A stretch of DNA of 64,000 nucleotides from Ovoidimarina sediminis. Its GTDB lineage: Bacteria; Pseudomonadota; Alphaproteobacteria; Rhodobacterales; Rhodobacteraceae. Positions 1 to 8,475 of this stretch are shown piece after piece. The notes under the pieces were generated by a model. The model was not told the origin of the DNA, ran no database searches, and worked only from the letters and a program-made list of their open reading frames with translations. The translations under genes and the position numbers were made by a program. Position 1 is the first letter of the stretch, and every line of letters begins with the position of its first letter. Where the stretch lies: NCBI RefSeq assembly GCF_032586175.1, contig NZ_JAWHTE010000002.1, positions 1 to 64,000 on the forward strand. The letters run 5' to 3'.

Positions 1-147
1 CTTGATGGTTCAGATGAGCCAGAAACCCTCCGTTACGAAAACCCTTTAATCAGTCCCACAGGTGCTGATCCCGGACACTCAGGCTTACCCTGCGCTTACC
101 TGAAACAGCGATCATATAGCGCTGTTCGCCTAAGTCCTTGATTTCAG

Positions 148-223
148 TGGTGAGCCGTGCAGGATTCGAACCTGCGACCCACTGATTAAAAGTCAGTTGC
201 TCTACCAACTGAGCTAACGGCCC
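148..223 (-). tRNA. tRNA-Lys (anticodon TTT)
   Basis: The minus strand folds as a complete 76-nt cloverleaf. The acceptor stem gggccgt pairs with acggctc, followed by discriminator A and an encoded CCA. The D arm contains agctcagttggtagagc, the anticodon stem actga/tcagt holds the loop cttttaa (anticodon TTT), and the T arm contains ggttcgaatcc. The flanking 147 nt at the window edge show no recognisable gene. Confidence 0.97.
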
Positions 224-362
224 ACTCGGGCGCCGGACGTACCTTCAGCGCCCCGACCCGTCAAGGGCAAATGCCGATCTTCCTCATTGCGCGGCTGCCC
301 CGCCATCTCCCCGCCCTCCCCCGGCCAGCAGATCGCCGTATTCGCAGGGCAGGATCCGGCTC

Positions 363-1322
363 ATGGAGTACGCCGCCCCCCGATCCGCCGTCAGTCACGC
401 CGCCTACAGGCTCTACCGCCTTCGCCGCCAGATCGCGCTGACCGGCGTTCTGCCGCTTCTGGGCGCGGTCCCCGCAGCACTCCTGAGCGGGCCGGGCAGT
501 TTCTTCGCAGATCCGATCTGGATCTTCGGCACAACCGGGGTCTGGACGCTTCTCATGGCCGCCCTGGCCATCCGCTTCCCCGGCGGCTGGATCGAGGCGC
601 TGGGCTTCTCCATCGCCGCCGCCGTTGCCGCCTTCTCTGCCCCGCTTCTCGCGTTCCTGATCGGCGGGCTCTATGATCGCGACGCCATCTTGGCGATCGG
701 CGTCATCCTTCTTTTCCTGCCCCTCGCACTTCTTTTCCTGGGCATGGGTTCTGTCCTCGCAGTCGTCGGCGTTCTCGCTGGCCGCCCCGCGGGCGAACGC
801 CGCGCGCGGCTTTCGCTCTACGTGCCCCTGCCCCTCGATCAGGCCCGCGACGGGCTCTTCGTTCTGCCCGAAACCTCGGGCGGCAACCGCCGGACGGGGC
901 CCGTGGATGGCCGGGGCTTCTTCCCCGTCTATTTCTCCTTCGATACGGTCGACGGCTGCACCGGCACACCCGTCACCGAAGAGCACCGCATCGAGGCAAA
1001 GATCCTCGAGATGACGGAAACCGAACAAACCATCCTCTACGCGGCGACGCAGGAGGACGGTAGCACCACCACTTCCGTCGAGGTGCAGCGCGTCATGCCG
1101 AAGGGCGGCGGCACGTTCTGGACAAGCGAAGAAGTGCACGATCACTTCGACTGGTGCGCCCTCGTCGGCTGGTGGCTGACCGATGCCGGCGGCGACGCGA
1201 TGACCGACCGGTTCGACGAGTTGATGCGGCAACCCGCGCGCGCGCTGAAGCGCATGCGGCAGGATTCGCCGCTGACCTGGCTTGCCACCCGGATCGGGGC
1301 GGGTGGCGACACGGCTTACTGA
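363..1322 (+). CDS. Hypothetical multi-pass membrane protein
   Basis: A 319-aa protein that I do not recognise. The N-terminal half holds about four hydrophobic segments (roughly residues 25-42, 50-72, 78-103 and 108-140). The C-terminal half (about 145-319) is soluble and ends in a basic helix-rich tail. No catalytic motif was seen. It lies immediately upstream of dapF (43 nt gap) on the same strand, so co-transcription is possible but functional linkage is not implied. Codon use matches the neighbouring core genes. The start ATG at 363 gives a plausible cytoplasmic N-terminus rich in Arg. It could be a DUF3592-like or other small membrane family; this cannot be settled by eye. Confidence 0.75.
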   Translation: MEYAAPRSAVSHAAYRLYRLRRQIALTGVLPLLGAVPAALLSGPGSFFADPIWIFGTTGVWTLLMAALAIRFPGGWIEALGFSIAAAVAAFSAPLLAFLIGGLYDRDAILAIGVILLFLPLALLFLGMGSVLAVVGVLAGRPAGERRARLSLYVPLPLDQARDGLFVLPETSGGNRRTGPVDGRGFFPVYFSFDTVDGCTGTPVTEEHRIEAKILEMTETEQTILYAATQEDGSTTTSVEVQRVMPKGGGTFWTSEEVHDHFDWCALVGWWLTDAGGDAMTDRFDELMRQPARALKRMRQDSPLTWLATRIGAGGDTAY

Positions 1323-1365
1323 CTCCGCTGGATTCGCGGGCCCCGGGCGTCTATATGCCCGGCCC

Positions 1366-2202
1366 ATGGCACAGGGGCCGACAGACGCACCGCTCGTCTT
1401 CAGGAAGATGCACGGGCTTGGCAACGACTTCGTCGTGATCGACGGGCGCGGCGCGCCCGCCGAGGTCACGCCCGCGCTCGCCCGGGCGCTGGGCGACCGG
1501 CATCGTGGCGTGGGCTTCGATCAGCTCGCCCTGATCGAAACCGATGACTCCGCCGATCTTCGCCTCACCTTCTGGAACCCCGACGGCTCCCGGGCCGGCG
1601 CCTGCGGCAACGCCACCCGCTGCATCGCCGATGCCGAAATGGCGACCCGCGGGCAGGACAGCCTGACGCTTCGCACGGAACGCGGCGTGCTCTCCGCCCG
1701 GCGCACCGATGCCGGGCTCGCCTCCGTCAACATGGGCCCCCCGCTCCTTGACTGGCGCGAGATCCCGCTCGCGGAAGATATCGACACGCTCCATCTGCCG
1801 ATCGAGGGCGATCCGGTCGCCACCGGCATGGGCAACCCGCATTGCACGTTCTTCGTCGAAGACGTGACGGCGATCGATCTCGCCGCCTTCGGCCCCGGGA
1901 TCGAAACCCATCCGCTCTTCCCAGAGCGCACCAATGTCCAGATTGCCCAGGTCACCGGCCCCGACCGCCTGCGCATGCGGGTGTGGGAGCGTGGAACGGG
2001 CATCACCCTCGCCTCCGGCTCCTCGTCCTGCGCCGTCACCGTCGCCGCCGCCCGCCGCGGGCTGGCGGGCCGCGCCGTCACGCTCGATCTCGACGGCGGC
2101 ACGCTCTTCATCGACTGGCGCGAGGATGGCGTCTGGATGACGGGGCCCACCGCGCATGTCTTCACCGGCACCCTGACGCCCGCCTTCCTGGAAGCGCTGT
2201 GA
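1366..2202 (+). CDS. dapF: Diaminopimelate epimerase
   Basis: DapF interconverts LL- and meso-diaminopimelate for lysine and peptidoglycan synthesis. The 278-aa product has the family opening FRKMHGLGNDFVVIDG, the first catalytic-Cys motif GACGNATRC near residue 80, and the second Cys in SGSSSCAVT near residue 227. The two cysteines act as the acid/base pair in this family. The second motif is slightly unusual, reading SGSSSC where GTGAC-like sequences are more common. The ATG at 1366 was chosen because a longer reading from 1282 adds residues unlike DapF. The stop overlaps the start of mtaB (ATGA), indicating translational coupling. Confidence 0.95.
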   Translation: MAQGPTDAPLVFRKMHGLGNDFVVIDGRGAPAEVTPALARALGDRHRGVGFDQLALIETDDSADLRLTFWNPDGSRAGACGNATRCIADAEMATRGQDSLTLRTERGVLSARRTDAGLASVNMGPPLLDWREIPLAEDIDTLHLPIEGDPVATGMGNPHCTFFVEDVTAIDLAAFGPGIETHPLFPERTNVQIAQVTGPDRLRMRVWERGTGITLASGSSSCAVTVAAARRGLAGRAVTLDLDGGTLFIDWREDGVWMTGPTAHVFTGTLTPAFLEAL

Positions 2203-3449
2203 TGGATCGGAAAGTGCCCGTCTTCTCCACCCATGGCTGCCGCCTCAACGCCTACGAAACCCACGCGATGAAAGATCTGGCGGCCCGCGCCGGGCTTGAA
2301 GACGCGGTGATCGTGAACACCTGCGCCGTCACGCAGGAAGCCGTGCGCAAGGCCCGGCAGGATATCCGCAAGCTGCGCCGCCAGAATCCGGGCGCGCGGA
2401 TCATCGTCACCGGCTGCGCGGCCCAGACCGATCCGGAAGGCTTCGCGGCGATGGACGAGGTCGATCATGTCATCGGCAACGCCGAAAAGATGGCACCCGC
2501 CACCTGGGCCGGGCTCGCCACCGGCGAAACCGAGCCTGTGCAGGTCGACGACATCATGTCGGTCACCGAAACCGCGGGCCACCTTATCGACGGGTTCGGC
2601 ACCCGCGCGCGCGCCTATGTGCAGGTCCAGAACGGCTGCGACCACCGCTGCACCTTCTGCATCATCCCCTACGGCCGTGGCAATTCGCGCTCGGTGCCCG
2701 CGGGCGTCGTGGTCGACCAGATCAACCGCCTCACGGAGCGCGGGTATAACGAAGTGGTCCTCACCGGCGTCGATCTCACCTCCTGGGGCGCCGATCTGCC
2801 CGGCCAGCCCCGGCTCGGCGATCTCGTCCGCCGCATCCTCACGCTGACCGGCATTCCCCGCCTGCGCATCTCGTCGATCGATTCGATCGAAGTGGACGAG
2901 GCGCTGATGACGGCGATCGCCGAGGCGCCGCGCCTGATGCCGCATCTTCACCTCTCGCTCCAGGCGGGCGACGACATGATCCTTAAGCGGATGAAGCGCC
3001 GCCACCTGCGCGACGAAGCGATCCGCTTCTGCGCCGAGGCACGCGCGGCGCGGCCCGATATCACCTTCGGCGCCGACATCATCGCAGGCTTCCCGACCGA
3101 GACGGAGGCGATGTTCGAAAACTCGCTCCGCCTCATCGACGACTGCGGCCTCACCTGGCTCCATGTCTTCCCCTACTCGCCCCGCCCGGGCACCCCGGCG
3201 GCGCGCATGCCGCAACTCGACGGCGCGACGATCCGCGCGCGCGCCGCCCGGCTGCGCGCGGCCGGCGAGGCCGCCGTCGCCCGCCACCTCTCGGCCCAGG
3301 TCGGGCGCACCCACAGCATCCTTATGGAAAGCGCCCGCATGGGCCGGACGGAACACTTCGCCGAGGTTCGCTTCGAAACCGATCACGCCCCGGGCAATCT
3401 CGTCACCGCGCCCATCTCGGGTATCAGGGGTGCACAGCTTACCGCCTGA
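2202..3449 (+). CDS. mtaB: tRNA (N6-threonylcarbamoyladenosine(37)-C2)-methylthiotransferase
   Basis: A radical-SAM methylthiotransferase predicted to convert t6A37 to ms2t6A37 in tRNAs. The 415-aa protein has the N-terminal UPF0004 domain with conserved Cys residues (STHGCRLNAYE near residue 12, VNTCAVT near 45, TGCAAQ near 76). The radical-SAM cluster motif QNGCDHRCTFCIIPYGRG (CxxxCxxC) is near residue 148. The C-terminal TRAM-like part is short. The length and the HGCRLN opening fit MtaB better than MiaB or RimO. The start overlaps the dapF stop by four bases. Confidence 0.9.
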   Translation: MDRKVPVFSTHGCRLNAYETHAMKDLAARAGLEDAVIVNTCAVTQEAVRKARQDIRKLRRQNPGARIIVTGCAAQTDPEGFAAMDEVDHVIGNAEKMAPATWAGLATGETEPVQVDDIMSVTETAGHLIDGFGTRARAYVQVQNGCDHRCTFCIIPYGRGNSRSVPAGVVVDQINRLTERGYNEVVLTGVDLTSWGADLPGQPRLGDLVRRILTLTGIPRLRISSIDSIEVDEALMTAIAEAPRLMPHLHLSLQAGDDMILKRMKRRHLRDEAIRFCAEARAARPDITFGADIIAGFPTETEAMFENSLRLIDDCGLTWLHVFPYSPRPGTPAARMPQLDGATIRARAARLRAAGEAAVARHLSAQVGRTHSILMESARMGRTEHFAEVRFETDHAPGNLVTAPISGIRGAQLTA

Positions 3450-3464
3450 ACGCCCGCCCCGGGC

Positions 3465-3529
3465 CTTCATGTGGCCCGAAATATCCCGGGGGAATCGCCC
3501 GGTACGGGCGATGGGGGCAGCGCCCCCTT
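3465..3529 (+). repeat. Rhodobacteraceae-type intergenic repeat, copy 1
   Basis: A short intergenic repeat running from ttcatgtggcccgaaatatc through a palindromic gggggcagcgccccc. Related copies occur at 11173, 12391, 27159, 33253, 37715 and 37872 in both orientations. It sits between mtaB and the next gene and may double as a transcription terminator through its GC palindrome. Confidence 0.85.
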
Positions 3530-3563
3530 GCCAATCCTCCGCGACAGGTCCAACCCTCTCCCC

Positions 3564-4169
3564 ATGCACCCGAACCCCGCCTTCCGCGGCACGCCCCGCA
3601 ACCGGAACCTCGCCTTCGCCCGCGCCCGGGGCTTCGGCATCCTTTCGGTCAGTGCCGACGGCGGGCCGCTTCTCTCGCACATCCCCTTCCTCCTCGATGA
3701 CGGCGGCGAAACGGCCGATCTTCACCTCGTCCGCTCGAACCCGATCGCACGGTTGCCGAGCGGCCCGGCGGTGATCGCGGTATCCGGTCCCGACGGCTAT
3801 ATCTCGCCCGACTGGTACGGCCTCGACGATCAGGCGCCGACCTGGAACTACATCGCCGTCCACCTCCGCGGCCGGCTCGAACGCCTTCCCGACACGGCAC
3901 TGGAAGATATGCTCGCCCGCCAGTCCGCCCACTTCGAGAACGCGCTTCACCCGAAACCGCCCTGGACGATGGACAAGATGACGCCCGAAGTGCGCGACCG
4001 CATGATGCGCATGATCCTGCCCTTCCGCCTCCGGATCGAGTCGGTCGACGGCACCTGGAAACTCGGCCAGAACAAGCCCGACGCCGCCCGCATCGCCGCC
4101 GCAGACGCGCTCGACGGGCACGGCCAGGCCGATATCGCCCGCCACATGCGCGCTCTGAAAGCCGAATGA
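3564..4169 (+). CDS. PaiB-like FMN-binding negative transcriptional regulator family protein
   Basis: A 201-aa protein of the PaiB / FMN-binding split-barrel family. It opens MHPNPAFRGT and carries the family-type stretches LLSHIPFLLDD, HLVRSNPIA, GPDGYISPDWY and WNYIAVHLRG, and later PPWTMDKM. PaiB-like proteins bind flavin and are often annotated as regulators, but many probably act as oxidoreductases. The ATG at 3564 starts exactly at the family N-terminus, while the upstream in-frame extension runs through the intergenic repeat. The gene ends 32 nt before the glutathione transferase gene on the same strand. The family call is firm; the cellular role is not. Confidence 0.87.
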   Translation: MHPNPAFRGTPRNRNLAFARARGFGILSVSADGGPLLSHIPFLLDDGGETADLHLVRSNPIARLPSGPAVIAVSGPDGYISPDWYGLDDQAPTWNYIAVHLRGRLERLPDTALEDMLARQSAHFENALHPKPPWTMDKMTPEVRDRMMRMILPFRLRIESVDGTWKLGQNKPDAARIAAADALDGHGQADIARHMRALKAE

Positions 4170-4201
4170 CAGCACACGCCCCCAACACACAGGTTGCACC
4201 C

Positions 4202-4807
4202 ATGAAGCTCTATTCCAGCCCGGCCTCGCCCTTTGCCCGCAAGGCGCGCACCGTGATTCACGAACTCGGCCTCGCCGATCAGGTCGAAATCGTCGACACC
4301 CAGGGCACCGCGCTCGCCCCCGGCACCCATCCCACGGCGCTCAACCCGCTTTCCAAGATACCCGTTCTCGAACGCAGCGACGGGCCCGCACTCTACGACA
4401 GCCGCGTCATCACCCGCTATCTCGACACCCTGGCGGGGGGCGGGCTCTACCCCGCCGCCCCCCGTCTCTGGGACACGCTGACGCTCGAGGCGCTGGCCGA
4501 CGGCATCATGGAGGCCGCGCTCCTCATGGTCTACGAAGCCCGGCTCAGGCCAGAAGCCACCCGCAGCGCGGACTGGGTCGAAGCGCAATGGGGCAAGGTT
4601 GCCTCCGCCATCGCCGCACTGGAACGCACATGGCTCAGTCACCTGCAGGGACGCACCGATATGGGCCATCTGGCGCTCGCCTGTGCGCTCGGCTATGTCG
4701 ACTTCCGCCTTCCGGATCGCGACTGGCGTGGCACCTCCCCGGGGCTTGCCACATGGTACGAAACCGCGAAACTGCGCCCGAGTTTGGCAGCGACAACGCC
4801 CTCTTAA
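4202..4807 (+). CDS. Glutathione S-transferase family protein
   Basis: A 201-aa cytosolic GST-fold protein. The N-terminal thioredoxin-like domain has the SSPASPFARKARTVIHELGL opening, with Ser in the place of the usual catalytic Ser/Tyr/Cys. The cis-Pro region KIPVLE is followed by the DSRVITRYLD glutathione-binding segment. The C-terminal all-helical domain begins near residue 85. Substrate cannot be inferred. The gene follows the PaiB-like gene closely and lies 150 nt before petA. That gap probably carries the petABC promoter. Confidence 0.88.
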   Translation: MKLYSSPASPFARKARTVIHELGLADQVEIVDTQGTALAPGTHPTALNPLSKIPVLERSDGPALYDSRVITRYLDTLAGGGLYPAAPRLWDTLTLEALADGIMEAALLMVYEARLRPEATRSADWVEAQWGKVASAIAALERTWLSHLQGRTDMGHLALACALGYVDFRLPDRDWRGTSPGLATWYETAKLRPSLAATTPS

Positions 4808-4960
4808 GGCCTCTTGCGGCAAAACGCCCTTCGACGCCCTGCGGGCGATTGACCGCTGGACGACTCTTTGAGGGAGAGCTAGATAGCGCCCCGATGGGGG
4901 CTGCATCACGTGCGGCCCCGTTGGATTTGGCCGATCTCGGCCTGAAAATGGAGGTTCACA

Positions 4961-5521
4961 GTGTCCCACGCTGAAGACCATGAGAGCTCACGCCGGGATT
5001 TCCTGTATTACGCGACAGGAGGCGCCGGCGTCGTGGTAACGGGCGCGGCGGTCTGGCCCATGATCAACCAGATGAACCCGTCTGCCGACGTTCAGGCGGC
5101 CTCGACGCTCCGCGTCGACGTCTCCGGGGTCGAGCCGGGCACCCAGCTCACCGTTCTCTTCCTCGGCAAACCGATCTTCATCCGGCGCCGTACGCAGGAA
5201 GAGATCGAGGCCGCGCGCAGCGTCGATGTCTCCGATCTCATCGATCCGGTGGCACGTAACGCGAACCTCGCCGGCGAGGTTCCCGCCACCGACGAGAACC
5301 GCGCCCTCGACGACACGGGCGAATGGCTGGTGATGCAGGGCGTCTGCACCCACCTCGGCTGTGTGCCGCTCGGCGATGCGGGCGATTTCAACGCCTGGTT
5401 CTGCCCCTGCCACGGGTCGCATTACGACACTTCGGGACGGATCCGCAAAGGTCCGGCGCCGGAAAACCTTCCGGTCCCGCCCGCTGAATTCGTCGACGAA
5501 TCGACGATCCTGCTCGGTTAA
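4961..5521 (+). CDS. petA: Ubiquinol-cytochrome c reductase iron-sulfur (Rieske) subunit
   Basis: The Rieske [2Fe-2S] protein of the cytochrome bc1 complex, which takes electrons from ubiquinol at the Qo site and passes them to cytochrome c1. The 186-aa protein has an N-terminal twin-Arg sequence (SSRRDFLYY) leading into a single membrane anchor at about 15-35. The cluster motifs are CTHLGC (Cys129, His131, disulfide Cys134) and CPCHGSHY (Cys148, His151, disulfide Cys150). Translation starts at GTG (4961), supported by a GGAGG-like site just upstream. It is the first gene of the petABC operon, with petB 14 nt downstream. Confidence 0.97.
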   Translation: MSHAEDHESSRRDFLYYATGGAGVVVTGAAVWPMINQMNPSADVQAASTLRVDVSGVEPGTQLTVLFLGKPIFIRRRTQEEIEAARSVDVSDLIDPVARNANLAGEVPATDENRALDDTGEWLVMQGVCTHLGCVPLGDAGDFNAWFCPCHGSHYDTSGRIRKGPAPENLPVPPAEFVDESTILLG

Positions 5522-5535
5522 GAAGGAGGAAGCCC

Positions 5536-6882
5536 ATGTCCGGAATTCCCCACGATCATTACGAGCCGAAGTCGAACGCCGAGAAGTGGCTGCACCGCCG
5601 CCTTCCGATCGTCGGCCTGCTCTACGACACCATCATGATCCCCACGCCCAAGAACCTGAACTGGATGTGGATCTGGGGCATCGTCCTGACCTTCACTCTG
5701 GTCCTGATGATCGCCACGGGCGTCATGCTGGTCATGCACTACACCCCCCATGTGGATCACGCCTTCGCCTCCGTTGAGCATATCATGCGTAACGTGAATG
5801 GCGGCCACATGATCCGCTACATGCACATGAACGGCGCCTCGCTGTTCTTCGTGGCGGTCTATCTGCACATCTTCCGGGGCCTCTACTACGGCTCCTACAA
5901 GGCCCCGCGCGAGGTGACGTGGATCATCGGCATGCTGATCTACCTCCTGATGATGGCCACGGCCTTCATGGGCTACGTGCTGCCCTGGGGTCAGATGTCC
6001 TTCTGGGGCGCGACCGTTATCACCGGGCTCTTCGGCGCGATCCCGTTCGTGGGCGAAGGTCTGCAGACCTGGCTCTTGGGCGGCCCTGCGGTGGACAATG
6101 CCACGCTGAACCGCTTCTTCTCGCTGCACTACCTGCTGCCCTTCCTGATCGCCGGTCTCGTGATCGTTCACATCTGGGCGTTCCACACCACCGGCAACAA
6201 CAACCCCACCGGGGTCGAGGTGCGCCGCACGTCGAAGGAAGACGCCGAGAAGGATACGCTTCCGTTCTGGCCCTATTTCGTGATCAAGGACCTTTACGCA
6301 CTTGCCATCGTGCTTCTGGTGTTCTTCGCGATCGTGGGCTTCATGCCGAACTACCTCGGCCACCCCGACAACTACATCGAAGCCAACCCGCTTGCGACGC
6401 CCGCGCACATCGTGCCCGAATGGTACTTCCTGCCGTTCTACGCGATCCTCCGGGCCTTCACCGACGAGGTCTGGCTCGTCCAGCTTGTCAGCTTCGTGAC
6501 CGGCGGCATCGTCGATGCGAAGTTCTTCGGCGTGCTCGCGATGTTCGGCTCGATCCTCGTAATGGCGCTGGCGCCCTGGCTCGACACCTCGTCGGTCCGC
6601 TCCGGCCGCTACCGCCCGATGTTCAAGTGGTGGTTCTGGCTCTTGTGCGTCGACTTCATGGTGCTGATGTGGGTTGGTGCGATGCCGGCCGAAGGTCTCT
6701 ACACCTGGATCTCGCTGATCGCGTCGGCCTACTGGTTCGCCTACTTCCTGATCATCCTCCCGCTTCTGGGCGTGTTCGAGAAACCTCTGGCGCAGCCCGA
6801 GACGATCGAAGCGGATTTTCAGGAACACGTATCGAAACATGGCGGCACCACGACCGTGGCCAGCCCCACGCCGGCCGAATGA
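5536..6882 (+). CDS. petB: Cytochrome b of the bc1 complex
   Basis: The di-haem integral membrane subunit, holding the quinol-oxidising and quinone-reducing sites. It has 448 aa and about eight transmembrane helices. Haem-ligating His residues occur in helices B and D (for example HLHIFRGLYYG-type and HYLLPF/HIWAFH regions), the Qo-site motif PEWYFLPFYAILRA is near residue 295, and a long hydrophilic C-terminal tail ends in a short Ala/Thr-rich stretch. A strong ribosome site (aagaaggagg) precedes ATG 5536. It is placed between petA and petC as in Rhodobacter fbcFBC. Confidence 0.98.
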   Translation: MSGIPHDHYEPKSNAEKWLHRRLPIVGLLYDTIMIPTPKNLNWMWIWGIVLTFTLVLMIATGVMLVMHYTPHVDHAFASVEHIMRNVNGGHMIRYMHMNGASLFFVAVYLHIFRGLYYGSYKAPREVTWIIGMLIYLLMMATAFMGYVLPWGQMSFWGATVITGLFGAIPFVGEGLQTWLLGGPAVDNATLNRFFSLHYLLPFLIAGLVIVHIWAFHTTGNNNPTGVEVRRTSKEDAEKDTLPFWPYFVIKDLYALAIVLLVFFAIVGFMPNYLGHPDNYIEANPLATPAHIVPEWYFLPFYAILRAFTDEVWLVQLVSFVTGGIVDAKFFGVLAMFGSILVMALAPWLDTSSVRSGRYRPMFKWWFWLLCVDFMVLMWVGAMPAEGLYTWISLIASAYWFAYFLIILPLLGVFEKPLAQPETIEADFQEHVSKHGGTTTVASPTPAE

Positions 6883-6896
6883 GAGGATCTGAAAGA

Positions 6897-7709
6897 ATGA
6901 TCAGACGACTCGCACTCACCACCGCCGCGATCCTGGGCCTCGGCCTTGGCGCGGCCCACGCCGCCGGCGAAGCCGCCCACACGGAGGATTTCGATTTCTC
7001 CTTCGAGGGCCCCTTTGGCAGCTTCGACCAGATGCAGCTCCAGCGCGGCCTGCAGGTCTATACAGAGATCTGCTCGGCCTGCCACGGCCTGCGCTACGTT
7101 CCGATCCGGACCCTCAGCGACGAGGGCGGCCCCGGCCTTCCTGAAGATCAGGTCCGCGCCTATGCGGAATTCTACGAGGTTTGGGATCCCGCCCTTCTCG
7201 ACGGCGACGGGGATTTCCGCCCCGCCACGCCGAACGACAACTTTCCGCAGTCGTCGCTCTCGAACGCCCCTGACCTAAGCCTCATGGCGAAGGCCCGGGC
7301 CGGGTTCCACGGCCCCTACGGCCTCGGCATCAACCAGTTCTTCAAGGGCATGGGCGGCGCCGAGTACATCGCCTCGCTTCTCACCGGCTACACCGGCGAA
7401 GAGAAGGAAGAGGCAGGCGCGATCCTCTACGAGAACACCGCCTTCCCCGGCGGCTACATTTCGATGGCCCCGCCGCTCTACGGCGACGACGTGGTCTACG
7501 AGGACGGCACCGAAGCGACGCTCGAACAGGCGGCACAGGACGTGTCCGCCTTCCTGATGTGGACGGCGGAACCCCAGATGATGGCCCGCAAACAGGCAGG
7601 CTTCACGGGCGTTCTGATGCTCGCGATCCTCTCGGCGCTACTCTATCTCACGAACAAGCGCATCTGGGCCCCGGTCAAGAAATCGGCCAAGGCCCAGCCG
7701 GCCGAGTAA
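6897..7709 (+). CDS. petC: Cytochrome c1 of the bc1 complex
   Basis: The periplasmic c-type haem subunit that passes electrons to cytochrome c or cy. The 270-aa product has a Sec signal peptide (MIRRLALTTA...GAAHA, cleavage near residue 22) and the haem-binding CSACH motif (Cys59, Cys62, His63). The ISMAPPLYGD segment supplies the likely axial Met. One C-terminal membrane anchor lies at about 238-256, followed by a basic tail. The start at 6897 is 14 nt after the petB stop. The gene is followed directly by a strong bidirectional hairpin, ending the operon. Confidence 0.97.
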   Translation: MIRRLALTTAAILGLGLGAAHAAGEAAHTEDFDFSFEGPFGSFDQMQLQRGLQVYTEICSACHGLRYVPIRTLSDEGGPGLPEDQVRAYAEFYEVWDPALLDGDGDFRPATPNDNFPQSSLSNAPDLSLMAKARAGFHGPYGLGINQFFKGMGGAEYIASLLTGYTGEEKEEAGAILYENTAFPGGYISMAPPLYGDDVVYEDGTEATLEQAAQDVSAFLMWTAEPQMMARKQAGFTGVLMLAILSALLYLTNKRIWAPVKKSAKAQPAE

Positions 7710-7731
7710 CACCTGCCTAACGGAACAATGG

Positions 7732-7758
7732 AAAGAGCGCCCCCCGGGGCGCTCTTTT
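7732..7758. terminator. Bidirectional rho-independent terminator
   Basis: The sequence aaagagcgcccc/cggggcgctctttt forms a near-perfect palindromic hairpin. It has a T run on the plus strand and a mirrored one on the minus strand. It lies between the convergent petC and thiQ stops and should terminate both operons. Confidence 0.9.
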
Positions 7759-7761
7759 CGC

Positions 7762-8475
7762 TTAAGACGCCCCGGTTCCCCAGCCCCGCCGCCCGAAATA
7801 GGCTTTCAGGCTCTCTGGCGGGTCCGACAGAAGCGCGCCGGTGCCGAATGGGCCTTCCGCCCGGCCCTCAGCCACGACGACGCAATGGGGCGCGAAACGC
7901 AGCGCATCCTCGGGATCGTGGCTGACCATCAGCACAAGCGCCTCACCCAGCAACTCCGCCACCAGATCCAGCATCTCGTCCTTCAGCGCCGGGCCGAGGG
8001 CCGAAAACGGCTCGTCCATGCAGATCACCGGCCGCGCCCGCACAAGCGCCCGCGCCAGCGCCACGCGGCTGACCTGCCCCCCCGAAAGCTCCGACGGCCG
8101 CCGCGCGCCATAGCCCTGAAGCCCGACCCGCCCAAGCGCCGCCTCGACCGCGCCGCGCGCGGCGTTCGTCAGCCGCAGATCGGGCGCAAGCCCCAGCCCC
8201 ACGTTTTGAAACACGGTCAGATGCGGAAAGAGGTTCTGATCCTGAAACAGCGTCGTCACCGGCCGTTCCCCGGGCGGCACGGGGCCAAGGTCGCGGCCGT
8301 CCCAGATCACACGCCCCGCCACCGGCGCCAGAAATCCCCCGACCGAGGCCAGTAACGTCGACTTCCCGCCGCCCGAAGGCCCGATCACCGCCACCCGCCC
8401 GGGCGCGGCGATCTTCATATCCGCCTCAAGCCGGAAGCTTCCTTGCTCCAGAGAGCAGCGCTCGAATTCAAGCAT
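7762..8475 (-). CDS. thiQ: Thiamine ABC transporter, ATP-binding protein
   Basis: The ATPase subunit of the ThiBPQ importer of thiamine and thiamine phosphates. The protein of about 237 aa has Walker A (GPSGGGKSTL near residue 33), the Q-loop (FQDQNLFPHLTV), signature LSGGQVSRVALARAL near 127, Walker B VICMDEPFSAL and the switch His in MVSHDPEDA. ATG 8475 (MLEFERCSLE) is preferred over the upstream ATG at 8496 because it matches family N-termini. Either start overlaps the thiP stop. It is the last gene of the TPP-riboswitch-controlled thiBPQ operon. Confidence 0.93.
   Translation of the reverse strand: MLEFERCSLEQGSFRLEADMKIAAPGRVAVIGPSGGGKSTLLASVGGFLAPVAGRVIWDGRDLGPVPPGERPVTTLFQDQNLFPHLTVFQNVGLGLAPDLRLTNAARGAVEAALGRVGLQGYGARRPSELSGGQVSRVALARALVRARPVICMDEPFSALGPALKDEMLDLVAELLGEALVLMVSHDPEDALRFAPHCVVVAEGRAEGPFGTGALLSDPPESLKAYFGRRGWGTGAS

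Noticed and set aside
1521..4199. Very long antisense frame (892 codons) opposite dapF, mtaB and the PaiB-like gene.
   Set aside because: Mirror frames of this length are expected opposite GC-rich genes. The sense-strand proteins match known families throughout.
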